Shown: positions 26,627 through 34,593, counted from the first letter of the stretch. The stretch is DNA of 64,000 nt from Thiothrix litoralis (GCF_017901135.1 NZ_CP072801.1:3934501-3998500); one strand, 5' to 3'. The notes: a model not told the origin generated them from the letters alone. Numbers and translations are program-made.

Positions 26627-26887
26627 CCGTGGGGAGGATGTCAAGAAACTACCGAGACCTGAAAAACATGATTGAAGCGGCGGGAGAAGAAGGCTACAGG
26701 CAAGGTTTGCGGCAAGCGAAAGAAGAACCGATTGGATAAATTTGTACTGAATGGAGCAACGCAAGGTCATTCTTGCCTTGTCTGACAAAGGCTTGGATGC
26801 GGCGTTTATCGCCGATACCCTGAACCTATCCGTTGATAGTCAGCTTGAGCTTGCGGGTATTTCATGTATGGTATAGACTGCCATACA

Positions 26888-27181
26888 ATGAGTAAAGCGA
26901 AACTGATTTTACAACGTAAAGCCCGCTACGACGATGGTGCAATTCGTGAAATGGTGATATGGGAGTTGCCTAAGCCAGTGTTGGGGAGTGAGCATTCCTA
27001 TAAATACCGTTTTTTCTATGGGAAAAATAGTCAGAGGATAGTCGGTTACGATAATGAACGGCCTAAGGGCGACCATAAGCACATTGGCGGAATTGAGTAT
27101 CCTTATTCATTTACAGGTATTCGGCAGCTAGTCAGTGATTTTTACGCTGATATTCAAGAGGTACGACAAGATGCTAAATAA
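26888..27181 (+). CDS. TumE/DUF6516-family toxin
   Basis: 97 residues from the ATG at 26888 (MSKAKLILQRKARYDDG). The sequence (VIWELPKPVLGSEHSYKYRFFYG, then VGYDNERPKGDHKHIGG) matches the small TumE toxin family of type II toxin-antitoxin systems. Its stop overlaps the start of the next gene by 11 bases. A related pair on the minus strand at 57.4-59.4 kb has its toxin split by an insertion element. The ribosome binding site is weak. Confidence 0.72.
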   Translation: MSKAKLILQRKARYDDGAIREMVIWELPKPVLGSEHSYKYRFFYGKNSQRIVGYDNERPKGDHKHIGGIEYPYSFTGIRQLVSDFYADIQEVRQDAK

Positions 27182-27524
27182 CACACTCTTTATCAGCATC
27201 GGCAATATCGACGATGATTTTGTGGATGTCATTGAGGCATGGGAAAGTGGTAAATCTGCACAGCCGGTCAATAAACTGACGTTTGAGTCAATGGCAGGTT
27301 TTTTGAGTTATCTGACGCCCAAGCGTTGGGAATTGTTGACGGTGTTGCGCCAACAAGGCCACCAAAGCATCAAAAAGCTGTCGGAAATCTTGAAGCGTGA
27401 TTACAAAAATACGCATACGGATGTGAAGGCATTGATGGAGTGTGGCCTTATCGGGAAGGATGAAGAGGGGCGGGTTTGTGTACCTTGGGATAGCATTGAA
27501 ACCCACCTGCAACTAGCTGCTTGA
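27171..27524 (+). CDS. Winged-HTH antitoxin partner of the TumE-like toxin
   Basis: 117 residues from the ATG at 27171, which has GAGG nine bases upstream and overlaps the toxin 3' end. The middle (FLSYLTPKRWELLTVLRQQG, then SIKKLSEILKRDYKNTHTDVKALMECGLI) is a winged helix-turn-helix that would bind the operator. It ends with a short dimer or toxin-binding tail. The antitoxin-second gene order is the same as in the copy at 57.4 kb. Autoregulation is expected from the family, not seen directly. Confidence 0.72.
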   Translation: MLNNTLFISIGNIDDDFVDVIEAWESGKSAQPVNKLTFESMAGFLSYLTPKRWELLTVLRQQGHQSIKKLSEILKRDYKNTHTDVKALMECGLIGKDEEGRVCVPWDSIETHLQLAA

Positions 27525-27973
27525 ATACTTTTTCTGCCATCAGTGCAGCTTGAGCTTGCTGACTTCTTCCTCCGGTAAGCCGGTTTTTTCGGCAATGGTT
27601 TTGTCGTCTCGAAACCGCGTTCGTCTTCATATAACAGGAATTTCAGGCGTCCGCAATGTGATTTTACGTATGTCTGGTTGCGCCTCGGCATTATTCCCCC
27701 CGTTGGTGTTGGATTTTGAGCAGTTCCACGCTTTTCGGGTCAATGTCGAGCTTGAGCAGCGGGTTGGCGAGGTCTGCTGCCATGCGTTTGAGGAGCTGTT
27801 TGCTGGTGATGTCTTTGGTTTGCATGGGGTGAGTGTAGCGGCAATGCTATGGACTCTGTTTGAACAACGGACAAAACACCCTTTTTAGGTGATTGCCCGT
27901 GTTGGTCATATTCGGTCTTCACTCATCATGCGGCTGACATTCTGCCAGAAATGCGAATGAACGTGTGACTTTT
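27525..27973 (-). pseudogene. Degenerate region with small open-frame fragments
   Basis: On the minus strand a 44-codon frame (27691-27825, starting MQTKDITSKQLLKRMAADL) is followed by an out-of-frame run. One frame gives LKFLLYEDERGF and, after a shift near 27605, another gives DDKTIAEKTGLPEEEVSKLKLH and a stop. The last segment resembles the C-terminal tail of Rpn/PD-(D/E)XK proteins (IAxxTGLxxEEV). I take this as frameshifted remnants; I could not identify an intact gene between the antitoxin and the ligase. Confidence 0.4.
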
Positions 27974-28035
27974 GAGGGCGTGATGAATCACGCCCCTACC
28001 GGGAAATACCGTAGGGGTGCGATTTATCGCGCCCT
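27974..28035. repeat. REP/BIME-like palindromic pair, variant stem, intergenic
   Basis: Left unit 27974-27999 and right unit 28011-28035 are inverted with an 11-base spacer. The GAGGGCG...CGCCCCTAC / GTAGGGG...CGCCCT frame is the same as in the other copies, but the hairpin core reads TGATGAATCA / TGCGATTTATCGC instead of TATGCAATA. It is the only full copy of this family found outside a gene in the window. Confidence 0.78.
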
Positions 28036-28108
28036 GAACGATCCCCCAATTCCTTTTTTCTACAACCCGCCGAATTGCTTGCGCACAGCTTCCGCCGTCT
28101 GGTTTTAG

Positions 28109-28202
28109 GGTGATTCCGCAGATGCGGGCGTTCAATGGTACGGAGCCGGGGTTTGAGGCGACGGAGGATTACCTTAAAACCACGTTGTGGCGTTTTGTTT
28201 GA
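28109..28202 (+). pseudogene. Duplicated 3' end of the Schlafen-type gene
   Basis: This stretch is nearly identical to 23989-24079, the last ~30 codons of the AlbA_2/GHKL gene (over 50 identical bases, then a few third-position differences), and ends in its own TGA. The upstream part of the copy is missing. The end overlaps the 3' end of the ligase gene on the other strand. Confidence 0.8.
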
Positions 28203-29605
28203 GTTGGATTGAGAAATTCATTATCTTGGCTGATTTTTCCATTCAGCCAAAAGCGTGGTGTAAATGCAGAGCTAAGTCCTTGATTCGATTGTGCGATATT
28301 GATCCACTGGATTGTTGTGATGATAGCCAATGAAAGGACGGGTATAAGCAATAAACTGCTTAGTTCTATTGGGAGTCTGAAGCGCTGTACTTGGGGAGTC
28401 CATGCTCGCCAAAGGGCTGCTCCAAAACCGAATATGATTGTCATATAAAGTAAGCTGACTGGCATAACCATTACCCCGTCAACTAGTCCGGCAGCAATGG
28501 CGGAGCTGATAGCTGCGGTAACGGGTAATGCCAAAATCTCTCTTTCAGCAGGATTTTCAGAAATCAGTTTTCGCCATTTAAGTGATAAATAAATGGTCAA
28601 GGCCATGAAGCCAACAGTAAATGGAATACCCCATTCAGCCATCAATTGCAGCAAAAAATTATGTGGATGGGCGACTTTACCTAAAATACCTTCCATGGCT
28701 GTCATCATTGGGCCTATTCCCGTATAGGGATGGCTCATTGCAACATTGAGTGTATCAATCCAGATTCTTATTCTGCCACTTGAGTTAGTAAAATCTCGAT
28801 CAATGGTACTGTTAAGCGCGGCGTTATTATCTAATCCAAAGACGTTAGGTAATATAAGTACGAGCATTATGTATCCTATGATACCTGCTAGCCCTGTCAA
28901 CAATGTCCATGTTGCATAACGCCTCCATAGATTTGGCGTTATAATGAAAACAGATAATAGACTAAACGTCATTCCTAAGATAAAAGCTCTGGTGCCGCTC
29001 ACCAAGGCAAGTGTCCAGCTTAATATTATAATAGCTGTGATGAATTTTTGGAAATTTGGTTTTTCTTGAGTGGACACAAAGCCAATAAGAAAAGGCAGCG
29101 TCCAGCTTAGGAATTGTGCATAGAATCGAATGTTCGAGAATCCATCAATGATCTCCCATACATTAAGTTTTTCACTGATTGCTAGGGTCAATGCGTAGTT
29201 GATGTAATCTGCTACTATGTAGACAAGCTGTATGGCTGTAAATATTAATGCTAGCTTTGTTAGTAGCCAAAGACTGGGGGTTTTAAAAATCACTAGAATT
29301 GTCAAAGAGACACTGAAAAATAAAGAAACTTCGACAAGTGACCATTCATAAGCAAGTGATTGGGTGCTGACATATGCTCCCCATGCCAAGATGGTGAAAA
29401 TAAATCGCAGTGTTTCTTTTGAGAAGATTGTATCCGCAACTAGACGAATAATTAAGATGATAGTGATAACTAATGTTGCAATAAGCCTTTGTGAGTCATG
29501 AAATGATGTCGCCATTGAAAATGGTGCTAGACTGGTTATCAATAACAAGAAAAACAAGGCTATGGATTTTTTATTATTATCAATGTCTATGCTATTGATT
29601 TTCAT
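28169..29605 (-). CDS. O-antigen ligase / Wzy_C family membrane protein, probable pilin O-oligosaccharide ligase
   Basis: 478 residues with about twelve hydrophobic spans. A large periplasmic loop contains SGRIRIWIDTLNVAMSHPYTGIG and HPHNFLLQLMAEWG, the Wzy_C signature with the conserved HPHN. It lies 16 bases downstream of two pilin genes on the same strand, which is the classical place for pilin glycosyl ligases such as TfpO/PilO or PglL. It would transfer a lipid-linked glycan to pilin in the periplasm (inference from position). The gene is clearly more AT-rich than the flanking core genes, as is common for glycan genes. Confidence 0.8.
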   Translation of the reverse strand: MKINSIDIDNNKKSIALFFLLLITSLAPFSMATSFHDSQRLIATLVITIILIIRLVADTIFSKETLRFIFTILAWGAYVSTQSLAYEWSLVEVSLFFSVSLTILVIFKTPSLWLLTKLALIFTAIQLVYIVADYINYALTLAISEKLNVWEIIDGFSNIRFYAQFLSWTLPFLIGFVSTQEKPNFQKFITAIIILSWTLALVSGTRAFILGMTFSLLSVFIITPNLWRRYATWTLLTGLAGIIGYIMLVLILPNVFGLDNNAALNSTIDRDFTNSSGRIRIWIDTLNVAMSHPYTGIGPMMTAMEGILGKVAHPHNFLLQLMAEWGIPFTVGFMALTIYLSLKWRKLISENPAEREILALPVTAAISSAIAAGLVDGVMVMPVSLLYMTIIFGFGAALWRAWTPQVQRFRLPIELSSLLLIPVLSLAIITTIQWINIAQSNQGLSSAFTPRFWLNGKISQDNEFLNPTQTKRHNVVLR

Positions 29606-29621
29606 AATTATTATTTTTTAG

Positions 29622-30086
29622 CTACGAGCCAGTTGGGGCTGGGTTTTGGTCAGCAATACAGGCTTTCGGTGAAAAACCAGTTGCCAAGTTGGTTTTGCAC
29701 GACCAGTCTCCATCTATGTTGCGACTGTACCAAATAGACTTATTCTTAATATCCTCATTGGCTCCAGAATTTTTGAACAAATATACAATGTCACCAATCG
29801 CATTATCCTCAACAGTATTTGCAGTTCCCGTTATGTTTCCATAACTTCCATTCGTTTGAGTGTTGAGGTTAGTAAGTCCAGTCTTATCAGAAGGAAATGA
29901 CCCAGTAATTTCAATATTGTCTTCTGTGTTGAGTCGAGCTGCATCTAACAGAACGATAGCTTCTGTTATTTGTGCGCGTGCAATGAATGTTTGATAGGTC
30001 GGTAAGGCAATGGCGGCAAGAATCCCGATGATAGCTACAACGATCATCAGTTCTATCAGAGTGAAGCCTTGTTGTATTTTTATCAT
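29622..30086 (-). CDS. Type IV pilin (second copy)
   Basis: 154 residues. The short leader MIKIQQG^[24 protein letters not shown] is a class III prepilin signal cleaved by PilD before phenylalanine, with Glu5 of the mature protein. A C-terminal disulfide loop is likely ([14 protein letters not shown]). GGAG lies 8 bases before the ATG. It is a divergent paralogue of the upstream pilin, and its AT-rich composition matches the ligase rather than the upstream pilin. Confidence 0.9.
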   Translation of the reverse strand: MIKIQQGFTLIELMIVVAIIGILAAIALPTYQTFIARAQITEAIVLLDAARLNTEDNIEITGSFPSDKTGLTNLNTQTNGSYGNITGTANTVEDNAIGDIVYLFKNSGANEDIKNKSIWYSRNIDGDWSCKTNLATGFSPKACIADQNPAPTGS

Positions 30087-30148
30087 GTGGGTTCTCCATG
30101 CGAGAAGGGCTCCTGTGAGCCCTTCCGGTTGCTCAAATTAAGCAAGCA

Positions 30149-30601
30149 TTAGCTTCCTGCTGTGCAACCTTTTGGAGCATATTGTGTTGTCAAACTAGTA
30201 GCGCAAGACCATGTGCCGTCAGCAGCACGAGTATAAGTAACGGTCGCATCTTTCAGTTTGTCATTGATGCCCTCAGACTTGAATGTGTAAACAACATCGC
30301 CATTACTAGCAGTGGCGTTTCCAGCACTGGTAATGTCGCCGTATTTACCTGCTAAGTTAGAACCAGCCGCAGTAAGGCCATCGGTGTCGATAAAGATACC
30401 TTTGGAAACCGCTTCATCTTCGATAGATGTACGTGCGCCATCCAACAAAACCACGGATTCAGAAGCCTGTGAACGTGCCATGAAGTTTTGGTATTGTGGC
30501 AGTGCAATCGCAGCCAAGATACCGATGATGGCAACCACGATCATTAATTCGATCAGGGTGAAACCCGCTTGTGCCTTAGATTTCATTGTTTTCATACTCA
30601 T
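30149..30601 (-). CDS. pilA: Type IV major pilin
   Basis: 150 residues from the ATG at 30601, chosen because AAGGA lies 9 bases upstream, whereas the ATG at 30610 is too close to it. The leader ends KAQAG^[24 protein letters not shown]. The C-terminal cysteine pair ([14 protein letters not shown]) fits the pilin D-region. A sigma-54 promoter lies about 60 bases upstream. Likely the main pilus subunit, with the second pilin downstream. Confidence 0.92.
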   Translation of the reverse strand: MSMKTMKSKAQAGFTLIELMIVVAIIGILAAIALPQYQNFMARSQASESVVLLDGARTSIEDEAVSKGIFIDTDGLTAAGSNLAGKYGDITSAGNATASNGDVVYTFKSEGINDKLKDATVTYTRAADGTWSCATSLTTQYAPKGCTAGS

Positions 30602-30663
30602 TTTTATCATTCCTTATTGTTAGGATTAGTTAGGATATTTAATGTCTTGAGACGCCAGTAGAT

Positions 30664-30682
30664 GATGCAGGAGGCGTGCCAA
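30664..30682 (-). promoter_or_regulatory. Sigma-54 promoter of pilA
   Basis: On the minus strand the sequence TTGGCACGCCTCCTGCATC has GG and GC elements exactly 12 bases apart, matching the -24/-12 consensus TGGCACG-N4-TTGCA. pilA genes are commonly sigma-54/PilR dependent. Confidence 0.82.
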
Positions 30683-30753
30683 CTGCGAACTGAATGTGGA
30701 CGGTTGATTTTGGGGGATAGGCGGTGGTTTTTGGTGTAAGCGGAGCGGTGACG

Positions 30754-30800
30754 TGTCAGAAGTGTGTCAGAAAGTGACAGTGATGTGTGATAGTTGTCAG
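30754..30800. promoter_or_regulatory. TGTCAG repeats, candidate upstream activator sites for pilA
   Basis: TGTCAG occurs at 30754, 30765 and 30795, with TGACAG at 30775, 70-120 bases upstream of the -24 element. The position fits an enhancer for a sigma-54 activator such as PilR, whose sites contain GTGTC. No gene is seen in 30611-31006 otherwise; a short palindrome GGGGTCAGACCCC lies at 30964-30976. Confidence 0.45.
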
Positions 30801-31006
30801 GGCGGGTTAGGTATTAGGGCTTGGCATGACGGGCTACTCCTGTAGCGTGAGGAATATCTTTGGGTACATCCATTTGAGTATGGTCAATAGGGTCTGTTGA
30901 TGCCCATATTCAGTCGCCGGACAGTGGGCGCGGCTACAATCACTCAGCCTATGGTTGAGTAATGGGGGTCAGACCCCTGATTAAAAAATAATAACAGGAG
31001 GCGGGT

Positions 31007-31189
31007 ATGGTTTTGAGCCCAATAAGACTGTTCGTGTACGCGCTGGCGTTCCGGTTTTCGTCGGGACGCGGGCGTTGTTTTAGCCCCGGTATCAAGGCGA
31101 TGCTAGTCTGGTATGGCGCTCGCTTGCGTTTGTTGTTGCTGGATCGTTCGGCAGCAAAATGGTGGCGCGGGTGGTTTGAAGCGGGATGA
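31007..31189 (+). CDS. Small basic protein translationally coupled to a glycosyltransferase
   Basis: 60 residues. A perfect AGGAGG precedes the ATG by five bases, and the TGA stop overlaps the next start as ATGA, so the frame is probably translated. The sequence is hydrophobic and arginine-rich (VLSPIRLFVYALAFRF, RLRLLLLDRSAAKWW), with no family I recognise. It could be a small membrane-associated subunit or merely a leader that couples translation to the glycosyltransferase. Confidence 0.55.
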   Translation: MVLSPIRLFVYALAFRFSSGRGRCFSPGIKAMLVWYGARLRLLLLDRSAAKWWRGWFEAG

Positions 31190-32091
31190 TGGATACCTCG
31201 CGGGTACAAATCCTGTTGTCCACTTGGAACGGCGAGCGCTGGTTGCCTGAGTTATTGGCATCGTTGGAACAGCAGACGTTTCAGGATTGGCAGTTGCTGA
31301 TCCGGGATGATGGTTCCACCGATCAGACTTTGCGGCTCTTGCTGAAATGGCAGGCGGAACACCCCGAAAAACTGGCGGGATTGCTGCTGGATGGCAAGCA
31401 TTTGGGGAGTAAGTTGAGCTTCAGTCGGTTGGTGGAAGCGAGTACTGCGCCGTGCCTGATGTTTTGTGATCAGGATGATGTGTGGTTCCCGGAAAAAGTG
31501 GCGTTGCAATACACCGCGTTACGCCGGATGGAGGCGCAATACGGTGAGGATGTGCCGTTACTGGTGCATTCCGACTTGGCGGTGGTGGATGAGGCTAGGG
31601 CATTGCTGGCGGTGTCGTTTTGGGACTACCGTAACTTTGATGTGGAGCAGCGCAAGCAGGCGTATTTGTTGAACAATGTGGTGACGGGGTGCGCCACGGC
31701 TTTCAATCGCACGGCTGCGACGCTGGCGTTTCCGCTGCCGCTGTATGCGATGGAGCATGACCGTTGGCTGGCGTTGGTGTGTGCGTGGTTTGGGCAGATT
31801 TTATCCTTGCCGCACCCGCTGCTGTTGTATCGCCAACACGACAATAATCTGATTGGGGCAGCCCCTGCGCAACTGCATGGCTTGAGTGCGCGGGTAGAGG
31901 CGTGGAGCCAGCAAGCGGAAGTTTTTCTGCACCGCTTCGGTGAGCGTTTGGAAGTACAGGATTATAAGCTGGTGGAGGCGTTAGCCGGGTTGCGTTATTT
32001 GCAAGGCTGGCGGCGGCGGCAACATATTTTACACCATCGGCTATTCAAGCAGGGCGTCCTGACTAATTTGGCGTTGCTGCTTTTTGCGTAA
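31186..32091 (+). CDS. GT2-family glycosyltransferase (rhamnosyltransferase-like)
   Basis: 301 residues. The GT-A fold start VQILLSTWNGERWLPELLASLEQQ is followed by DDGSTD and by the metal-binding FCDQDDVW, the typical DQDD motif of rhamnosyl/galactosyl transferases for O-antigen. No membrane span. Start ATG at 31186 overlaps the upstream small gene. It probably builds surface polysaccharide or the pilin glycan with the next gene, which follows after 14 bases. Confidence 0.85.
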   Translation: MMDTSRVQILLSTWNGERWLPELLASLEQQTFQDWQLLIRDDGSTDQTLRLLLKWQAEHPEKLAGLLLDGKHLGSKLSFSRLVEASTAPCLMFCDQDDVWFPEKVALQYTALRRMEAQYGEDVPLLVHSDLAVVDEARALLAVSFWDYRNFDVEQRKQAYLLNNVVTGCATAFNRTAATLAFPLPLYAMEHDRWLALVCAWFGQILSLPHPLLLYRQHDNNLIGAAPAQLHGLSARVEAWSQQAEVFLHRFGERLEVQDYKLVEALAGLRYLQGWRRRQHILHHRLFKQGVLTNLALLLFA

Positions 32092-32105
32092 ACAGGGGTA
32101 TAACC

Positions 32106-33200
32106 ATGACAACTATAATCCAGCGCCCTGATGTGGCCGTTATTGTTTTGACCCGCAATGCCGGGCGTTTGTGGCCGGAATGGATCAAGGCACTTCGGCA
32201 GCAGACCGTGCAGGCGGGGCGCTATCTGGTGATTGATTCGCTTTCAGAAGACCATACGGCGGAACTGGCAGTCGCGGCGGGGCTGGAGGTGCAGCGCATC
32301 CACCCGCGTGATTTCAGCCACGGCGGGACGCGCCAACTGGCGACAGAGTTGTGCCCTGATGCTGAATTCCTGGTGTACCTGACGCAGGATGCCATCCTCA
32401 AACAGGCTGATTCGCTGGAAACCCTGTTACAGCATAGCGATGCAGATAGCCATGTGGGGATGGTGTACGGGCGGCATTTGCCGCGTGCCGGGGCTGATTT
32501 GCTGGAATGTCATGCGCGGGGTTTTACGTATCCGGCAACGTCTTCCGTGCGTGATCGTGAAAGTTTCAAAACCATGGGCTACCGAGCGGCGTTTGCATCG
32601 GATGTGTACGCGGTGTATCGCGCCAGTGCCTTGCGCAGTATCGGCGGGTTCCCGCAGCATATCATTGTCAGTGAAGACAGTTACGTGGCGGCGCGGTTGC
32701 TGTTGGCAGGCTGGAAGACGGTGTATTCAGCGGAAAGTACCGTGGAGCATTCGCACCGTTACACTTTATTACAGATGTTCAGGCGTTACTTTGATGTTGG
32801 GGTGTTTCATGCCTCTGAAGAGCCTTTGATGAAGGCGGTCGGTGCGCCAGATCGGGAAGCATGGGTCTACGTGCGCTCACTGATCCGTTATTTGTATGAG
32901 CGTAAGGCTTGGCTGTTGCCATTGGCTGCTTTGCAAACCCTGGTAAAGCTGATTGGTTTCCGGCTGGGTAAGCGTTATCAGAAGTTGCCCTTGGCCGTTT
33001 GCCGGGTGATTAGTGTGCAGCAAGCGTATTGGTTGGAAGATTTTGGATGCAAAGAGGGTGTATGCAATACGCCCCTACGCCCGGTCATTGGTAGGGGCGT
33101 ATTGCATACGCCCTCTTTGGGTGCGCCCATGCACCACCAATATGAAAAATATGCGACAAATTTGTTACAGGATGTTGACAAAGAAAGATTGGAATATTAG
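32106..33200 (+). CDS. GT2-family glycosyltransferase with an in-frame palindromic repeat near its C-terminus
   Basis: 364 residues. The catalytic domain spans about 1-240 (VAVIVLTRNAGRLWPEWI, DSLSEDHT, LTQDAIL, SEDSYVAARLL), a pattern of rhamnosyltransferases. Residues ~317-338 are encoded by a REP/BIME-like element and read GVCNTPLRPVIGRGVLHTPS; the following 26 residues are polar and end at TAG... in AT-rich sequence. The element lies beyond the catalytic domain and may have replaced the native C-terminus. It follows the preceding glycosyltransferase in the same operon. Confidence 0.83.
   Translation: MTTIIQRPDVAVIVLTRNAGRLWPEWIKALRQQTVQAGRYLVIDSLSEDHTAELAVAAGLEVQRIHPRDFSHGGTRQLATELCPDAEFLVYLTQDAILKQADSLETLLQHSDADSHVGMVYGRHLPRAGADLLECHARGFTYPATSSVRDRESFKTMGYRAAFASDVYAVYRASALRSIGGFPQHIIVSEDSYVAARLLLAGWKTVYSAESTVEHSHRYTLLQMFRRYFDVGVFHASEEPLMKAVGAPDREAWVYVRSLIRYLYERKAWLLPLAALQTLVKLIGFRLGKRYQKLPLAVCRVISVQQAYWLEDFGCKEGVCNTPLRPVIGRGVLHTPSLGAPMHHQYEKYATNLLQDVDKERLEY
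33054..33115. repeat. REP/BIME-like palindromic pair inside the glycosyltransferase gene
   Basis: Left unit 33054-33078 and right unit 33091-33115 are inverted around a 12-base spacer. Only one base differs from the cbbO copy (GGGTG for GGGCG in the left unit). The right unit begins GTAG. The phase relative to the host frame is the same as in cbbO. Confidence 0.85.
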
Positions 33201-33261
33201 TATATTCGTATATTGTTTATTACCGATTTAACACTCCTCCATCCTCCTTTGGTGGTAATTG

Positions 33262-33288
33262 CGCGGCTCATCTGAGCCGCGTTTTTTT
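33262..33288 (+). terminator. Rho-independent terminator
   Basis: Stem CGCGGCTCA / TGAGCCGCG followed by a run of seven T. It terminates the glycosyltransferase operon. A weaker stem, TGCCTC / GAGGCA plus seven T, lies at 33359-33388. Confidence 0.85.
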
Positions 33289-33410
33289 ATTGCTTTTTTC
33301 TTTGAGGTGGATGCCCTGCGAGTCGCTCGTTTTTTCATGTGTTTGTCTCTTTGATACTTGCCTCCCGTTGTGCGTGAGGCATTTTTTTGTCGGTGGCAGT
33401 GCGTTAACAC

Positions 33411-33439
33411 TTGAGAAGTAGCCGCGATTCCCCTAAAAT
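33411..33439 (+). promoter_or_regulatory. Sigma-70 promoter of rplM-rpsI
   Basis: TTGAGA at 33411-33416 and TAAAAT at 33434-33439 with a 17-base spacer, about 80 bases before the rplM start codon. Confidence 0.65.
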
Positions 33440-33518
33440 GCCGCGTTTCTTCGTTCCCCCACCTTCTCAAGGTTTGGGGCGGATCGGCAAAACAGATTTA
33501 AGAAGTGGATTGAGCAAG

Positions 33519-33947
33519 ATGAAAACATTCAGTGCAAAGCCGGCTGAGGTAAAACGCGATTGGTTCGTCGTTGATGCCGAAGGTAAGGCGCTAGGCCGTT
33601 TGGCCTCCGAAGTTGCCCGGCGTTTGCGTGGCAAGCACAAGCCAGAGTACACCCCGCACGTTGATACTGGCGATTACATCGTCATCATCAATGCTGACAA
33701 GGTTGGTATCACGGGTAACAAATTCAAAGACAAGACCTATTATCACCATACCGGCTATATCGGTAACATGCGTGCTTTTACCTTTGAAAAAATGCAACAA
33801 CGTGCGCCAGGCCGAGTGATTGAACTCGCTGTCAAAGGCATGTTGCCAAAAAATCCATTGGGTCGCGCCATGTACCGTAAAATGAAAGTTTACGCTGGCA
33901 CAGAACATAACCACCAAGCACAGCAGCCGCAAGCGCTGGACTTTTGA
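33519..33947 (+). CDS. rplM: 50S ribosomal protein L13
   Basis: 142 residues from the ATG at 33519 ([22 protein letters not shown]), the same length as E. coli L13. The conserved [17 protein letters not shown] and MLPKNPLGR segments are present. It assembles early into the large subunit. rpsI follows after 17 bases, the standard bacterial arrangement. Confidence 0.98.
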   Translation: MKTFSAKPAEVKRDWFVVDAEGKALGRLASEVARRLRGKHKPEYTPHVDTGDYIVIINADKVGITGNKFKDKTYYHHTGYIGNMRAFTFEKMQQRAPGRVIELAVKGMLPKNPLGRAMYRKMKVYAGTEHNHQAQQPQALDF

Positions 33948-33964
33948 TCGGGTAGGAATTAGAA

Positions 33965-34357
33965 ATGGCTGAAACACAATATTACGGAACCGGTCGTCGC
34001 AAATCTTCATCTGCCCGCGTATTCATGCGCGCAGGTAGCGGTACGATCACTGTTAACGGCAAAGCACTGGGTGATTTCTTCGGTCGCGAAACAGCAAGCA
34101 TGGTTGTTCGCCAGCCGTTGCATACTGTTAAAATGGCTGAAAAATTTGACATCAAAGTCACGGTTGCGGGTGGTGGTATTACAGGTCAATCCGGCGCTAT
34201 CCGCCTCGGTATTGCCCGCGCACTGTTGCAATATGATGAAACCCTGCGTGCCGAGCTGAAGTCTGAAGGCTTCCTGACGCGTGACGCTCGTAAGGTTGAA
34301 CGGAAGAAAGTCGGTTTACACAAAGCACGTCGCGCTACCCAGTTCTCCAAGCGTTAA
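33965..34357 (+). CDS. rpsI: 30S ribosomal protein S9
   Basis: 130 residues, standard length. It starts [19 protein letters not shown] and ends in the canonical [11 protein letters not shown] tail that reaches the P-site tRNA. Second gene of the rplM operon, followed by a terminator. Confidence 0.98.
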   Translation: MAETQYYGTGRRKSSSARVFMRAGSGTITVNGKALGDFFGRETASMVVRQPLHTVKMAEKFDIKVTVAGGGITGQSGAIRLGIARALLQYDETLRAELKSEGFLTRDARKVERKKVGLHKARRATQFSKR

Positions 34358-34403
34358 TCTCAACGCATTTTCCGGTTATCCGGGAAGCAATTGGGTACAT
34401 ATC

Positions 34404-34440
34404 AATAAAGCCACAGCTAATAATACGCTGTGGCTTTATT
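34404..34440 (+). terminator. Terminator after rpsI
   Basis: AATAAAGCCACAGC pairs with GCTGTGGCTTTATT across a 9-base loop. The T-rich 3' arm gives a bidirectional look. Confidence 0.8.
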
Positions 34441-34564
34441 GCATCTAAGGTCTTGAAATTACAAATACTACCGCTTGTCAGTATCCTGCCGTTTTAGCTT
34501 GCAAAACCTGTGGCATTTTTGCAACATTTACTCTAAACTTTGTAGCGTATTTGCAAAAAAGCTG

Positions 34565-34593
34565 TTGCAAGACGCTGGCAAGGGATGTATAAA
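34565..34593 (+). promoter_or_regulatory. Sigma-70 promoter of the porin gene
   Basis: TTGCAA (34565-34570) and TATAAA (34588-34593), 17-base spacer, 74 bases before the porin start. A strong AGGAG ribosome binding site follows at about 34655. This explains most of the 309-base gap after rpsI. Confidence 0.65.

Larger units (their letters stand above)
25169..26644 (+). mobile_element. IS200/IS605-type element A (TTAC target), with truncated tnpA and tnpB
   Basis: 1476 bp. The left end follows TTAC (25165-25168) and contains the hairpin CCCCTGCCTTTAGGCATGGGG. The right end has the hairpin CCCCCGGCTTTAGCCGTGGGG and ends TCAA at 26641-26644. TTAC and TCAA are the same left and right cleavage sequences as in IS608. 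Precise removal restores the Rpn-like reading frame, so the boundaries are well supported. The bases just right of 26644 would be the natural TnpB guide. Confidence 0.88.
25027..26876 (+). pseudogene. Second Rpn-like gene remnant, split by a TnpB element
   Basis: The left part (25027-25168) encodes QFSPAERYVYESNL and the right part (from 26645) encodes NYRDLKNMIEAAGEEGYRQG. Joined across the TnpB element (25169-26644) they read in frame through AAT TTA CGA AAC TAC, giving a protein segment parallel to FNPAERQAYEDSLKYYRDLKN in the intact upstream gene. A stop follows at 26737-26739; a further piece, 26751-26876 (KGLDAAFIADTLNLSVDS), matches the paralogue's C-terminus. The nuclease core is absent, so the gene was already degraded or deleted. 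Confidence 0.75.

Noticed and set aside
25185-26640. Repeated hairpins CCCC...GGGG at 25.2, 26.6, 46.4, 47.7, 51.0, 58.0 and 59.3 kb considered as a CRISPR-like or dispersed RNA family
   Set aside because: They are the left and right ends of the four TnpB elements, and no spacer-repeat array exists.
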